Origin: Pirellulimonas nuda | GTDB lineage: Bacteria; Planctomycetota; Planctomycetia; Pirellulales; Lacipirellulaceae | Direction of reading: 5' to 3' | DNA length: 64,000 bases | Assembly (NCBI RefSeq): GCF_007750855.1 | Contig: NZ_CP036291.1 | Coordinates: 496,001 to 560,000, forward strand | In this document: in pieces, positions 45,326-54,163 of the stretch | How the letters are laid out: the number at the start of each line of letters is the position of its first letter | Position numbering within the stretch: the first letter of the stretch is position 1 | The notes under the pieces: model-generated | What the model saw: the letters and a program-made list of their open reading frames with translations, nothing else | The model's database searches: none | Told to the model about the DNA's origin: nothing | Made by a program: the position numbers and the translations under genes

Positions 45326-45572
45326 TTACTTCGCTGCCACGTCCTGCCTACTCGCGACTCGTCTTGGTTCAGCCACGGTCATCGCGATCGCAGCAACCTG
45401 CAAGACGCCGGATAGCGACCCATACCAGAGCATCCGCTCTAGGTAGATGTTCTGCATCTCGCCTGGCGTTACCGCACTTGGCGCATACGCAACCAACCCA
45501 CCCACCCAGCCACATCGAGAGCAATAAGGCAATCGAGCCGATTAGTAAAGCGACCACGAAGCGTACAGTCAT
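45326..45572 (-). pseudogene. Small two-helix membrane protein, frameshift at GGGT repeat
   Basis: Read on the minus strand, ATG 45572 starts VRFVVALLIGSIALLLSMWLGG; a coherent second half (YAPSAVTPGEMQNIYLERMLWY, then SLSGVLQVAAIAMTVAEPRR) continues in another frame to a stop at 45326. The frames meet at three tandem GGGT units (plus-strand ACCC x3, 45496-45507). Removing one unit joins them into an 80-residue protein with two membrane helices. Either a broken gene or a repeat-length switch; family unknown. Confidence 0.5.
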
Positions 45573-45650
45573 AGGTCTGGCTCGCGGCGGCAAACAGTGA
45601 CGGACGGCGGGTAGCGCCGTCCCGTTGGCAGCGACATTCCTGGCGGACGG

Positions 45651-45857
45651 TTATCCTCTTGCAACGGCGCCCGCTGCTACATCGCTGGCGGCCGCGTCCG
45701 GTGCATCGCACTGCTCTGCCTTGGTTCCGGGGTCGATGATGCGGTGCGATGCCTCCGACCGACGCGCATTAATCTCCGCAATCAGCCTGCGGATGTCGTG
45801 ACCGGCCGCGGCCGACATCGCGTGCCGAACCCGCCGTACCTCGCTGTAGCTATTCAT
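45651..45857 (-). CDS. Small helical protein, unknown
   Basis: 68 residues from ATG 45857. SYSEVRRVRHAMSAAAGHDIRRLIAEINARR is amphipathic and charged; the tail is Ala/Asp-rich. Similar short proteins often precede toxin genes, but no partner is visible here. Weak call. Confidence 0.4.
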   Translation of the reverse strand: MNSYSEVRRVRHAMSAAAGHDIRRLIAEINARRSEASHRIIDPGTKAEQCDAPDAAASDVAAGAVARG

Positions 45858-45944
45858 CGACGATGTCCTCGTTGAGTAGTTCCAGAGCGACGTAGAGCAG
45901 GTGGTTCCGCCGGCGGACGCCTCCGCCATTCTACCCACGCGACT

Positions 45945-46022
45945 CCGGCGGGTTCACCTACCTTTTGCCTCGACGGTCGGAAGGCTCCGGCCGCCGCGGG
46001 CAAAGGTAGGTGAACCTGCCGG
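45945..46022. repeat. Palindrome with GGTTCACCTACC arms
   Basis: Left CCGGCGGGTTCACCTACCTT and right AAGGTAGGTGAACCTGCCGG complement each other with few mismatches across about 24 bases. GGTTCACCTACC also occurs at 62758-62769 and a diverged form near 61978, so it is a dispersed family. Confidence 0.65.
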
Positions 46023-46075
46023 CGGGTGGTCGTGTTTCGTGGACGACGATACTTGCGCCGGCAGAACCATGTCCC

Positions 46076-46405
46076 CTACTTCGCTCCGGTAAGAACCCAA
46101 AGCCCGATGCCCTCTGAGGGATCAACCATTTGAAGCAGCGCCTCGCCCAGCCCCGTCAGCTTGAGAAGCCCCGTCACTCCCGACGAGAGCAGCTCCACTG
46201 AGTGTTGATACGCCTCGATCCCGTCAACGCGCAGCGTGACGGGGTGCTCGGCAGCGACGTTGTTGTCGCTGGTAGTCGTCGTCGGCGCCCGATCCACCCG
46301 AGCCAGGGCGGTGAACACGTCGCCGATGCAAACGTCCGCCTCATAGACCCGCCCGGCAACTGTGAAGTAGCCAGGATGCGGCCAAACCTCATCTACCGCG
46401 AACAC
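46076..46405 (-). CDS. Small beta-rich protein, unknown
   Basis: 109 residues from GTG 46405. FAVDEVWPHPGYFTVAGRVYEADVCIGDVFTAL and VTLRVDGIEAYQHSVELLSSGVTGLLKLTG have the strand-loop pattern of elongation-factor-like beta barrels (as in EF-Tu domain 2 homologues in immunity-type proteins). No ATG in frame upstream. Identity unknown; part of the accessory stretch. Confidence 0.5.
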   Translation of the reverse strand: MFAVDEVWPHPGYFTVAGRVYEADVCIGDVFTALARVDRAPTTTTSDNNVAAEHPVTLRVDGIEAYQHSVELLSSGVTGLLKLTGLGEALLQMVDPSEGIGLWVLTGAK

Positions 46406-46643
46406 CTCTGACGTCGCTGCCGGGCGCCACTGCTGGCTTGCGTAGACATGTGTGACGCGAAGGGCACCGGCCTATCGAGAGTCGCATGTCCGCGCGCGTG
46501 GCAATGGCGCGCGGGCACGCTGTGTCCACCCGATCGTGTACCCGCTGCTGCTGGGGGCTTCGGCTGACGCCTACGACCCCAGCCACCCGCCTACGCGTCG
46601 GCGCAGATTGTTGGCCGTGTGCCCGCTTCGCCCCCTCCCCTAG

Positions 46644-46666
46644 CCCCTCCCCCTGCGGGGGAGGGG
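46644..46666. terminator. Hairpin downstream of glgP
   Basis: CCCCTCCCCC-TGC-GGGGGAGGGG, ten paired bases with a three-base loop, 13 bases after the glgP stop codon. No T-run follows, so it may block 3' exonucleases or simply be a widespread GC-rich repeat rather than an intrinsic terminator. Confidence 0.45.
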
Positions 46667-46678
46667 GACTCTGGGGCT

Positions 46679-48883
46679 CTACCGCATGCTCATCTCGCTG
46701 CTCACGCCGCCCGCGGCGGGCAGGTAGCAGTGGCGGACGTAGTCGGTCACCATGCGGTGCGCGCTGAACCTTCCGGACAGCGTGGCGATGGACTCGACCA
46801 TCGAGTCGATCCAGGCCCGCGGCAGGCCGTCCGCGTCGCGGTCGTAGAAGCGGGGGATGACCTCGTCTCGCAGCACGTGGAACAGGTCCTGCGCGTCGCG
46901 TTCGTCGGTGATGTCGTCGTTCACGTGCTGGGTGCCGCGGCCGATGGCGAAGCCGTTGTTGCCGTTGTAGGCCTCGGCCCACCAGCCATCGAGGATGGAG
47001 CAGTTGAGCCCGCCGTTAAGCACCGCCTTCATGCCGCTGGTGCCGGAAGCCTCCAGCGGGCGGCGCGGGTTGTTCAGCCACACGTCGACCCCTTGCACCA
47101 TGTGGCGGGCGACGTTGATGTCGTAGTCCTCCACAAACACCACACGGCCGGCAAAGCGGGGGTCGTGCCGGAGGTTGGCGATCCGCTTGATGAACGACTT
47201 GCCCGGCTCGTCGGCCGGGTGGGCCTTGCCGGAGAAGATGAACTGCACGGGGCGGTTCTCGTTGTTCACCAGGTCGGCGATCTCGTCCATCCGGCGGAGG
47301 AACAGGTCGGCGCGCTTGTAGGTGGCGAACCGGCGGGCGAAGCCGATGGTTAGCGCCGATGGGTCGAGGGCGCTGCGGGTTGCGTCCACCACCGCCTCGT
47401 CCTCGCCGCGCCGGCGGCACTGCCGGCTGAGGCGCCGGCGGGTGAAGTCCAGCAGCCGCAGCTTGAGCGCGTTGTGCGTCTCCCACAGCTCGCCCGGGTC
47501 GACGTTGTACATCCCTTCCCACACGCGGCTGTCGCCCATCCGCTGCGGCCAGTCGAGCGGCAGGTACTTGTCGAACAGCGTACGCATCGGCTGCGCGAGC
47601 CAGCTAGGCACGTGCACGCCGTTGGTGATGTGGCCGATGGGGATCTCTTCCTCAACACGCCACGGCCACAGGTGGGCCCACATCCGCCGGCTCACCACGC
47701 CGTGCAGCGCGCTGACGGCGTTGGCGCGGCGCGAGGCCTTGAGGCCGATCACCGTCATGCAGAAGGTCTCGCCTTCGTTCTGCGGCTCGACGCGTCCGAG
47801 ACCCATGAGCTGCTGGTGGCTGATGCCCAGCTTCTCGCGGAGCGGGCCGAGGTGCTCCTCGATCATGTCCGCGTCGAAGCGGTCGTGGCCGGCCGGCACG
47901 GGGGTGTGGGTGGTGAAGACGGTGTTCTGGGCGACCTCGCGGAGGGCGTCGTCGAAGCTCAGGCCGTCCCCTTCCATCCGCTGGTGGATCACCTCGAGCG
48001 GGGCGAAGGCGCTGTGCCCCTCGTTCAGGTGGTAGACGCCGGGGTTGATCCCCAGGGCGCCCAGGGCCTTCACGCCGCCGATGCCCAGCACCAGCTCTTG
48101 GCGGATGCGGGTGCGGCGGTCGCCGCCGTACAGCCGGCTGGTGAGCTCGCGGTCTTCGGGGCTGTTCCCTTCGACGTCGCAGTCCATCAGGTAGAGCCGC
48201 ACGCGCCCGACACTCATCAGCCACACCTTGGCCTTGAGGGCGCCGCCGCGGGTGTCGATGGAGACGGTGATGGGCTTGCCGTTCTTGCCCAGCGCGGGCT
48301 GCATCGGCAGGTTTTCTACCTTGGTGTTGAGGTACTCCTCGCCCTGCATCCCTTCTTCGTCCAGGTGCTGCTTGAAGTAGCCCTGGTCGTAGAACAGCCC
48401 GATGGCCACCAGCGGCAGACCCAGCCCGCTGGCGCTCTTGATGTGGTCTCCCGAGAGGACGCCCAGGCCGCCCGAGTAGATGGGCACCGACTCGTGCATG
48501 CCGAACTCGGCGGAGAAGTAGGCCACCGGTCGGGCGCCCAGCACCCCCGCCTCGCGGGCGGCCCACGTGCCGGTGGTGTCGGTCAGGTACTCCTTGAGCC
48601 GGCGGTGGGCCTGGTTGATGCGGGTGTACATCGCCAGCTCGTTGGCGCGCTCGGCCACCTGATCGGGGGTCATCTCGCGGAGCAGCGAGATGGGGTTGTG
48701 GTCGAGCTGCCGCCAGCGGACGGGGTCGAGGTCGCGGAAGAGCTGCGTTACCTCGGGGCGCCAGCTCCACCACAGGTTGCTGGCCAGGGCGGTGAGCTTC
48801 TGATAGAGCGCCTCGGCGGTGACTTCGGTCCAGTTGGCGCGTTCGGTGGCGGCGGCGCTGGGGGGCGTTGCGGCAGGGCTCAT
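46679..48883 (-). CDS. glgP: Glycogen (alpha-glucan) phosphorylase
   Basis: GT35 enzyme of 734 residues, the shorter bacterial type. The N-terminal NLWWSWRPEVTQLFRDLDP, AYFSAEFGMHESVPIYSGGLGVLSGDH, THTPVPAGHDRF, then NGVHVPSWL, and the PLP-site region EASGTSGMKAVLNGGLNCSILDGWWAEAY are the family landmarks. It releases glucose 1-phosphate from glycogen. The ATG at 48883 is selected; the frame is open to 49039 over Arg/Pro-rich sequence that does not align. No glg neighbours in the window. Confidence 0.95.
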   Translation of the reverse strand: MSPAATPPSAAATERANWTEVTAEALYQKLTALASNLWWSWRPEVTQLFRDLDPVRWRQLDHNPISLLREMTPDQVAERANELAMYTRINQAHRRLKEYLTDTTGTWAAREAGVLGARPVAYFSAEFGMHESVPIYSGGLGVLSGDHIKSASGLGLPLVAIGLFYDQGYFKQHLDEEGMQGEEYLNTKVENLPMQPALGKNGKPITVSIDTRGGALKAKVWLMSVGRVRLYLMDCDVEGNSPEDRELTSRLYGGDRRTRIRQELVLGIGGVKALGALGINPGVYHLNEGHSAFAPLEVIHQRMEGDGLSFDDALREVAQNTVFTTHTPVPAGHDRFDADMIEEHLGPLREKLGISHQQLMGLGRVEPQNEGETFCMTVIGLKASRRANAVSALHGVVSRRMWAHLWPWRVEEEIPIGHITNGVHVPSWLAQPMRTLFDKYLPLDWPQRMGDSRVWEGMYNVDPGELWETHNALKLRLLDFTRRRLSRQCRRRGEDEAVVDATRSALDPSALTIGFARRFATYKRADLFLRRMDEIADLVNNENRPVQFIFSGKAHPADEPGKSFIKRIANLRHDPRFAGRVVFVEDYDINVARHMVQGVDVWLNNPRRPLEASGTSGMKAVLNGGLNCSILDGWWAEAYNGNNGFAIGRGTQHVNDDITDERDAQDLFHVLRDEVIPRFYDRDADGLPRAWIDSMVESIATLSGRFSAHRMVTDYVRHCYLPAAGGVSSEMSMR

Positions 48884-49081
48884 GCTGAATCCTTCGGTCG
48901 GGTGGGGCAGGGTGGGGGCGTGACAGACGCCCACGGTTCGGCGCCGCCTGAGCAGCCAAAGCGTGTGCAGTGCCGGATTATAGCGGCTAACCTCAGGGAA
49001 GCGACCCACGGACGCGGTGCGCCGCCTCGGGCTGGGCAACGCCTCGGCGCGGCGCCGGACGCCCCCTAGAATCGCCGGTCT

Positions 49082-49657
49082 GTGCTGGCGCCTGCCGTGC
49101 CTAACTCGGGAACTATCGTTTTGATCGCACGCTACTGGCTTCCGCTCGTTTGCCTAGTATTCCTAGGCGCCCAGCTTGGGTGCGGCCGCGTCACCACCAC
49201 GCAGCGGCTGGCCGGGGAGTGGGTCGGAAGGCCCGAGACCGCCGCGGAGCGCACCGCTCGCCAATCGCCGCAGGCGCTGCTGACGCCCGAAGAAGAACAG
49301 GCCCGCCGCGCGCAGCGGGGAGAGCCGACCGACTCGGCCGAAGAGCCGGCGCCCCAAAGCGACCTCGAGGCGTACCAGTTCGAGATCAGGCTCGAACTGG
49401 GCGTAGACGGCACGGCCCGCATGAGCCAGGGCGGCGGCGCTCCGCTGGACGGCGTCTGGCGGGTGTTGTCGAGCGAGGCGGGCGAGATCGCCCTGCAGGT
49501 GACGGCACTGCGGCCCACCACGGGGTCCGAACACCCGGAACGCGAGCAGCGGCGGTTCCTGGCAGAGCTCATCGAAGAAGACCGGGCGATGGTGCTGCAC
49601 GAAGAGGGCGCCGACCCCCAGTTCGGCGTGCTGCGTTTTGAGCGCGTAGGGGAGTGA
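49082..49657 (+). CDS. Exported (lipo)protein, unknown
   Basis: 191 residues from GTG 49082. A hydrophobic lead (IARYWLPLVCLVFLGAQLGC) ends in a Cys that may be a lipobox although position -3 is Gln. The soluble part has LAGEWVGRPETAAERTA, acidic Pro-rich linker sequence, and a beta-rich core (YQFEIRLELGVDGTARMSQG; LRPTTGSEHPEREQRRFL). No family name known. Divergent from glgP by about 200 bp. Confidence 0.6.
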   Translation: MLAPAVPNSGTIVLIARYWLPLVCLVFLGAQLGCGRVTTTQRLAGEWVGRPETAAERTARQSPQALLTPEEEQARRAQRGEPTDSAEEPAPQSDLEAYQFEIRLELGVDGTARMSQGGGAPLDGVWRVLSSEAGEIALQVTALRPTTGSEHPEREQRRFLAELIEEDRAMVLHEEGADPQFGVLRFERVGE

Positions 49658-49799
49658 CGAACGCTGCGCGTTTGGCTGTCAGCCATCAGCTTCTAGTTCT
49701 CGCGATGGTATTGACTCCACCGAATTGTTCACCACGGACTACGGACCACTCCCAATCGAAAGCTGACCGCTGAAAGCTGAAAGCTTAGGGCCAATATCA

Positions 49800-50213
49800 A
49801 TGACCGACCGCGAACGCTGGATCATCTACCCCTTGTTGTTCCTGGCGCTCGGCGCCGCGCTGCGCGACAAGCTGGCTAAGCGGACGCTCAGCGACCAGCT
49901 AGTCTGCAAGACCTTGTTGGTAGTGGATGAGAAGGGCAGGGTGCTCTCGCAACTGGAGGGAGACTCGCTGCGGATCGGCTCGAAGTCTGGCGAGGGGGAG
50001 ATCCGCGTCGGCAAGGTGCTGGCCGACGGCGTTCAAGCGGGCACCGTTCAGACACATTTGCTCAACGCGGTGTTCTACACGCGTCCGGCGGCCCCGGAGC
50101 CCGTGGCGGCCCCGGTCGCCCCCCCGCAGCCGCAGCCGCAGCCGCAGCCGAAGCCGAAGCCGAAGCCGAAGCCGGCGCCAAAGTTGCAGCCGGCGCCGGC
50201 GGAAGACGAGTAG
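49800..50213 (+). CDS. Membrane-anchored protein with Pro/Lys repeats
   Basis: 137 residues. One N-terminal hydrophobic segment (WIIYPLLFLALGAAL), a middle with strand-like KTLLVVDEKGRVLSQLEGDSLRIGS, and a C-terminal tract of PQPQ then PKPKPK units with acidic end, possibly a spacer through the cell wall or a binding tail. The repeat codons (cag ccg, aag ccg) are nearly uniform, so length may vary. ATG at 49800. Unknown function. Confidence 0.6.
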   Translation: MTDRERWIIYPLLFLALGAALRDKLAKRTLSDQLVCKTLLVVDEKGRVLSQLEGDSLRIGSKSGEGEIRVGKVLADGVQAGTVQTHLLNAVFYTRPAAPEPVAAPVAPPQPQPQPQPKPKPKPKPAPKLQPAPAEDE

Positions 50214-50273
50214 TTTTGCGCGGCTTGTGCGCGGGCGTCGATCCATCCTGCTCCTTCACGCGTACGCTATCGC

Positions 50274-50951
50274 ATGATCGACCCGCTCTATTTCATCGTC
50301 CTAGCGCCGGCGCTATTGATGGCCATGTGGGCCCAGGGGCGCGTGCGGGCGACCTACGCCAGCGCCTCGCAGGAGCCCGCGGTGCTCTCGGGGGCGGCGA
50401 CGGCGCGGCACCTGCTCGACTCGGCGGGGCTATCCAACGTGGCGATCGAGCCGATCGCCGGGCAGCTAACCGACCACTACGACCCCCGCACCAAGGTGCT
50501 GCGCCTCAGCCAAGGGGTGTATGGGCAGCACAACATGGCGGCCGTTGGCATCGCGGCCCACGAGGCGGGGCACGCCATCCAAGACGCCCGCGGCTACTTC
50601 CCGCTGCGGATCCGCAACCTGGCGGTCCCGCTGGCGCAGTTCGGCGGCGGGGCGGGGATGTTTATCTTGATGGCCGGCCTGGTGATGCGCAGCCCCGTGC
50701 TGCTGCTGGTGGGCATCGGCTCGTTCGTGGCGGTCGCCGCGTTCCAACTGATCAACCTGCCGGTAGAGTTCGACGCCAGCCGCCGCGCCAAAAAGCACCT
50801 GGTGGAGCACGGCATCATCAGCAAAGCGGAGCTGTCTCACGTCGATCGGGTGCTCGATGCCGCGGCCTGGACCTACGTGGCGGGCACGCTGTACGCCGTG
50901 CTGATCGTGGTTTACTTCCTGATCCGCCTGAGGGGCGGCAGCCGGAGCTGA
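50274..50951 (+). CDS. YugP-like membrane zinc metallopeptidase
   Basis: 225 residues. Zinc motif HEAGHAIQ near residue 100, with the third ligand probably in LPVEFDASRRA (Glu) near 165; hydrophobic segments at the N-terminus (DPLYFIVLAPALLMAMWAQ), 120-160 (LAQFGGGAGMFILMAGLV) and the C-terminus (TYVAGTLYAVLIVVYFLI). This is the DUF-zinc-metallopeptidase (YugP) layout. Substrate unknown. ATG at 50274. Confidence 0.88.
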   Translation: MIDPLYFIVLAPALLMAMWAQGRVRATYASASQEPAVLSGAATARHLLDSAGLSNVAIEPIAGQLTDHYDPRTKVLRLSQGVYGQHNMAAVGIAAHEAGHAIQDARGYFPLRIRNLAVPLAQFGGGAGMFILMAGLVMRSPVLLLVGIGSFVAVAAFQLINLPVEFDASRRAKKHLVEHGIISKAELSHVDRVLDAAAWTYVAGTLYAVLIVVYFLIRLRGGSRS

Positions 50952-50968
50952 CGGTTGGGGGCGAGGCG

Positions 50969-52246
50969 CTAGGGGCGAGGGCCGCGCAAGCGGACATCGC
51001 ATGTTAACTCACCCCTCACCCCTCGCCCCTCCTGCCGCAGCAGCCACACCCAGTAGAACGCCATCATCGACAGGATCACGATGCTTAGGTTCTGCGAGAT
51101 GCTCAGCCCGGTGCCGAGGAAGTTGGATTCGTCGACGCGGATCATCTCGAGCAAGAACCGGCTGACGGGGTAGATGGTCAGCATCAGGCCGAACACTTCG
51201 CCGTCGCGGCGGCGCAGCGGGTAGGCCAGCCACAACACCCAGCCCAAGAGCGCCGCGTTGATGGCGCTGTAGAGCTGCGTGGGGTGGACCGGCAGGCTCC
51301 TGACGCGCGGCTCGGCCACGGGGAGGGCGACCTCGGCGCCCCCCTCCAGCTCTAGCAGCACGGGGTCGTGCCCCTGGTAGGCGGCGCGCATCGCTTCGAA
51401 GCTGTCCGCCAGCGAGTCGGCCTTGCGGCCGTCGATCTTGGCGACTTTCGCGCCGGGCGTGATTTCGAGCTGCTCGTCCCACACCTGGCTCACCGTGAGT
51501 CCCTGCTCGGTCTCGCTCAAGCGGACCCCGTGCAGCTCGCCCCGGCTGAGCTGGTCGACGAACACCTGGCTGTCGTCGGGGAACGTGATGGCCCAGGGGC
51601 GGTCGCACACGCCGCCGAAGCAGCAGCCGTTGAGCAGGCACCCCAGCCGCCCGATGGCCAGCCCCACCGCCAGCGAGGGCGCCAGCAGGTCCGCCATCCC
51701 CAGCAGCGGCAGCCCGTGCCGGCGTACGAACACCACAAACGCCGCCGCGGCGCCGATCAGCGACCCGTACACCACTAGGCCCCCTTCGGTAAACATCAGC
51801 GCCTTGAGGATCGCCTCGCGCAGCGGGAGCCCTGCGAAGCTCACCTGCCAGTACTCGATCACGTGGAACAGCCGCGCACCGGCGATGCCGCACACCACCA
51901 GCCAGATCACCAGCGAGTAGATGACGTCGTCCGCAATGCCGCGTTGCCGGGCGCGGTGCAGCGCCATCGCAACACCGCTGGCCAGCGCCAGCAGCAGCAT
52001 CACGCCGTAGCCGCGGATAGGGATCCCCTCGGGGACGAACCTTGGCGCCACGACGAGCGCCGCCGCTACCGCCGCCACGAGCCCCGCGAAGCCGATCCAA
52101 TCGGCCTGCTCGCCGCGCCGCGCCGCCCCCCTGAGACGCAGCGCGTAGACGCCGGCGCCTACCAGCCACACCGCCAGCGCAAGGCCGAAGCCCAGCAGGG
52201 GGATGCCGGCCACGTCGACGGGGATGCGGAAGAGCTCGCTACGCAT
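50969..52246 (-). CDS. lgt: Prolipoprotein diacylglyceryl transferase with PDZ-like insert
   Basis: Transfers diacylglycerol to the lipobox Cys of prolipoproteins. 425 residues, about 130 longer than typical Lgt. Standard motifs: RGYGVMLLLA (78-87), AGARLFHVIEYW (122-133), TEGGLVVYGSLIGA (153-166), GRLGCLLNGCCFGG (199-212), HPTQLYSA (321-328) and SRFLLEMIR. Between LGC...ITFP and HPTQLY lies an insert of roughly residues 224-315 with a PDZ-like pattern (SQVWDEQLEITPGAKVAKIDGRKA). The Arg/Gly/Asn residues of the catalytic loop are kept. ATG at 52246. Confidence 0.92.
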   Translation of the reverse strand: MRSELFRIPVDVAGIPLLGFGLALAVWLVGAGVYALRLRGAARRGEQADWIGFAGLVAAVAAALVVAPRFVPEGIPIRGYGVMLLLALASGVAMALHRARQRGIADDVIYSLVIWLVVCGIAGARLFHVIEYWQVSFAGLPLREAILKALMFTEGGLVVYGSLIGAAAAFVVFVRRHGLPLLGMADLLAPSLAVGLAIGRLGCLLNGCCFGGVCDRPWAITFPDDSQVFVDQLSRGELHGVRLSETEQGLTVSQVWDEQLEITPGAKVAKIDGRKADSLADSFEAMRAAYQGHDPVLLELEGGAEVALPVAEPRVRSLPVHPTQLYSAINAALLGWVLWLAYPLRRRDGEVFGLMLTIYPVSRFLLEMIRVDESNFLGTGLSISQNLSIVILSMMAFYWVWLLRQEGRGVRGELTCDVRLRGPRP

Positions 52247-52274
52247 GCGTGAGTTGTGTACGAGTGAAGGGCCA

Positions 52275-52382
52275 AGGCGAGCCGTTGGCGTAAGCCGCCG
52301 GAACTTTTGCGGAAGGTTTGTGCGGGCCGTTGTGGCGGTGCGAGCCTCGATTGCTCCGGCGGCTTACGCCGGCGGCTCGCCT
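52275..52382. repeat. REP palindrome overlapping the panC end
   Basis: Arms AGGCGAGCCGTTGGCGTAAG with CCGCCGGA and the complement (28 bases, 2 mismatches) around a 50-base loop. The right arm covers the last codons and stop of panC (from 52364). Confidence 0.7.
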
Positions 52383-53233
52383 GGGGAGAGTAGTTGGTTG
52401 TCGATCAGTCGGGTGGGCCCCACTTTGGCCGCCACGGCGGCGACGGTGGGGCCCGTGAGTTCGCCGTGGGCTTCTTCTACGCCGCCGTCGTGCAGCAGCA
52501 CGGCGTACTGCGGTTCTACCTGGGGCTCGCCGGCGAAGACCGCTTCCATGGCGCGGCGGAGCCGGGCGGCGTTGCGCTCCCCCGCGGCGTACGCGTGCTG
52601 TGCGGCCTGCAAGGCGTGGTGCAGCGTGAGCGCTTGCCGGCGGTATTCTCCCTGCAAGTAAACATTGCGCGAGCTCATCGCCAGCCCGTCCGGCTCGCGC
52701 ACCGTGGGGCAGATGCGCACCTCGATCGGCACGTTCAGGTCGCGCGTCATCTGCCGGACGACCACGGTTTGCTGGTAGTCCTTCTGGCCGAAGTAGGCGT
52801 AGTTGGCCGGCGCCAGGTTCAGCAGCTTGAGCACGATCGTCGCCACGCCGCTGAAGTGGGTCGGCCGGATGGCGCCTTCGAGCACGCTGCCCGCCGGGCC
52901 GACCTCGATGCGGGTCGCGGCGCCGGGGGGGTACATCGTTTCTACCGCCGGGCAGAAGACCGCGTCGCAGCCGGCGGATTCTAGCAGCGCAATGTCCTGC
53001 TCGAGGTTGCGCGGGTAGCGGTCCAGGTCTTCGCCGGGGCCGAACTGCGTGGGGTTCACGAAGATCGTGGCCGCGGTTAGGTCGCACTCGGCCCGGGCGG
53101 CCCGCACCAGGCTGAGGTGTCCGGCGTGCAGGGCCCCCATCGTGGGGGTCAGGCCCACGGTTTGGCCCGCGGCGCGGCGGGCCAGGGTCCAGGCGCGGAG
53201 CGCGTCGCCGTCGGTGAATCGAACGAGGGGCAT
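52364..53233 (-). CDS. panC: Pantothenate synthetase
   Basis: Condenses pantoate and beta-alanine with ATP; 289 residues from ATG 53233. TPTMGALHAGHLSLVRAA carries the HxGH adenylyl motif, then IFVNPTQFGPGEDLDRYPR, YFGQKDYQQTVVVRQM (the KMSKS-like region), and LAMSSRNVYL. The frame is open upstream to 53284 without support. The C-terminal tail SPGEPPA and the stop codon derive from a palindromic repeat. folK lies about 110 bp upstream on the same strand. Confidence 0.95.
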   Translation of the reverse strand: MPLVRFTDGDALRAWTLARRAAGQTVGLTPTMGALHAGHLSLVRAARAECDLTAATIFVNPTQFGPGEDLDRYPRNLEQDIALLESAGCDAVFCPAVETMYPPGAATRIEVGPAGSVLEGAIRPTHFSGVATIVLKLLNLAPANYAYFGQKDYQQTVVVRQMTRDLNVPIEVRICPTVREPDGLAMSSRNVYLQGEYRRQALTLHHALQAAQHAYAAGERNAARLRRAMEAVFAGEPQVEPQYAVLLHDGGVEEAHGELTGPTVAAVAAKVGPTRLIDNQLLSPGEPPA

Positions 53234-53344
53234 CGGGAGGATTGGTCGGGTCGTACGCGTGTGGGGTCCGCCGAGAACGAGCATTGTGGCGGGCGAGGCC
53301 CTTCCGGCCTAGCGCGAACCGCCGATGCCCCGCAAAACGCCCCG

Positions 53345-54073
53345 CTAGGGCGCCGCGTCGGGCCAAACGCAGGCGACGGCGGCCAGCAGGTCGGCGTCGA
53401 AGTGCGCCGCGTCGGCGTCACTGAGCCACAGCGTCGGCGCCGGCGTGACCGGGCCGGGGGCCCCCGGCCCGCGTGCGTCGATCACCAGCCTGGGCAGCGG
53501 GCCGGCCGCGTCGCGCTCAATGGATAGAGACGGATGGCGCTCGCCCAGCAGCCGCTCTACGCGGCGGGCGGCTTGGCTTTCGCCCAGCAGGAGCACGTGA
53601 TCGGCGCCGTGCTGGAGGGTGTTCCAGAGCTCGTCGATCCGGCAGCCCAGCAGCGGGTGCCGCATGTCGGGGGCCGCCTCGGCGGCCGGCGCCAGCACGA
53701 ACGGCCTGTAGCTCATCCGCGGGTGCGGCACGGTAAGCCTGGGGGTTTGGAGCACGAGGTCGCCAAACAGCAGCAGGTCGAGGTCCAGCGTGCGCGCGCC
53801 CCAACGCGTGCGTCGCTGCCGCCCGCTGGCCTCTTCGATCGAGGCGAGCAGGTCGTGCAGCTCGGCCGCGTCGATCTCGGTCGTCAGCCTCACGGCGCCG
53901 TTGAGGAAGGGCTCTTGCCCGGCCGGCCCGCCGATGGGCGCCGTGGTCCGCCAGGCGCCGGCGCGCACCACGCCGTCCGAGGCGACCGACGCTAGCTCGC
54001 TGCACGCGCCCTCAATCGCGGCGACGCGGTCCCCCAGGTTGGCGCCCATGCCGATCAGGCAGTCGGTCTTCAA
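53345..54073 (-). CDS. folK: HPPK (folate pathway) with C-terminal extension
   Basis: 6-hydroxymethyl-7,8-dihydropterin pyrophosphokinase, 242 residues (usual about 160). IGMGANLGDRVAAIEGA at the N-terminus and the PP/metal motif RWGARTLDLDLLLFGD near residue 92 are clear; HPRMSYRPFVLAPAAE follows. From about residue 158 a planctomycete-like extension (ELWNTLQHGADHVLLL, LPRLVIDARGPGAPGP, ATLWLSDADAAHFDADL-like) has no known role. The start is TTG 54073, since HPPK needs the strand before the first Gly and no ATG fits. Precedes panC. Confidence 0.88.
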   Translation of the reverse strand: MKTDCLIGMGANLGDRVAAIEGACSELASVASDGVVRAGAWRTTAPIGGPAGQEPFLNGAVRLTTEIDAAELHDLLASIEEASGRQRRTRWGARTLDLDLLLFGDLVLQTPRLTVPHPRMSYRPFVLAPAAEAAPDMRHPLLGCRIDELWNTLQHGADHVLLLGESQAARRVERLLGERHPSLSIERDAAGPLPRLVIDARGPGAPGPVTPAPTLWLSDADAAHFDADLLAAVACVWPDAAP

Positions 54074-54098
54074 TTGGCAGCCTGCGAACCAGGACGCG

Positions 54099-54163
54099 AG
54101 CCGGAAGCGTCAGCGCCCCGAGGCCGCACTGCGACGAACCTCGGGGCGCTGACGCTTCCGGCT
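54099..54163. repeat. REP palindrome, GCCGGAAGCG family (copy 2)
   Basis: Arms of 25 bases (AGCCGGAAGCGTCAGCGCCC with CGAGG and complement) pair perfectly around a 15-base loop. Same family as 25960-26031. Lies just upstream of folK. Confidence 0.8.
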
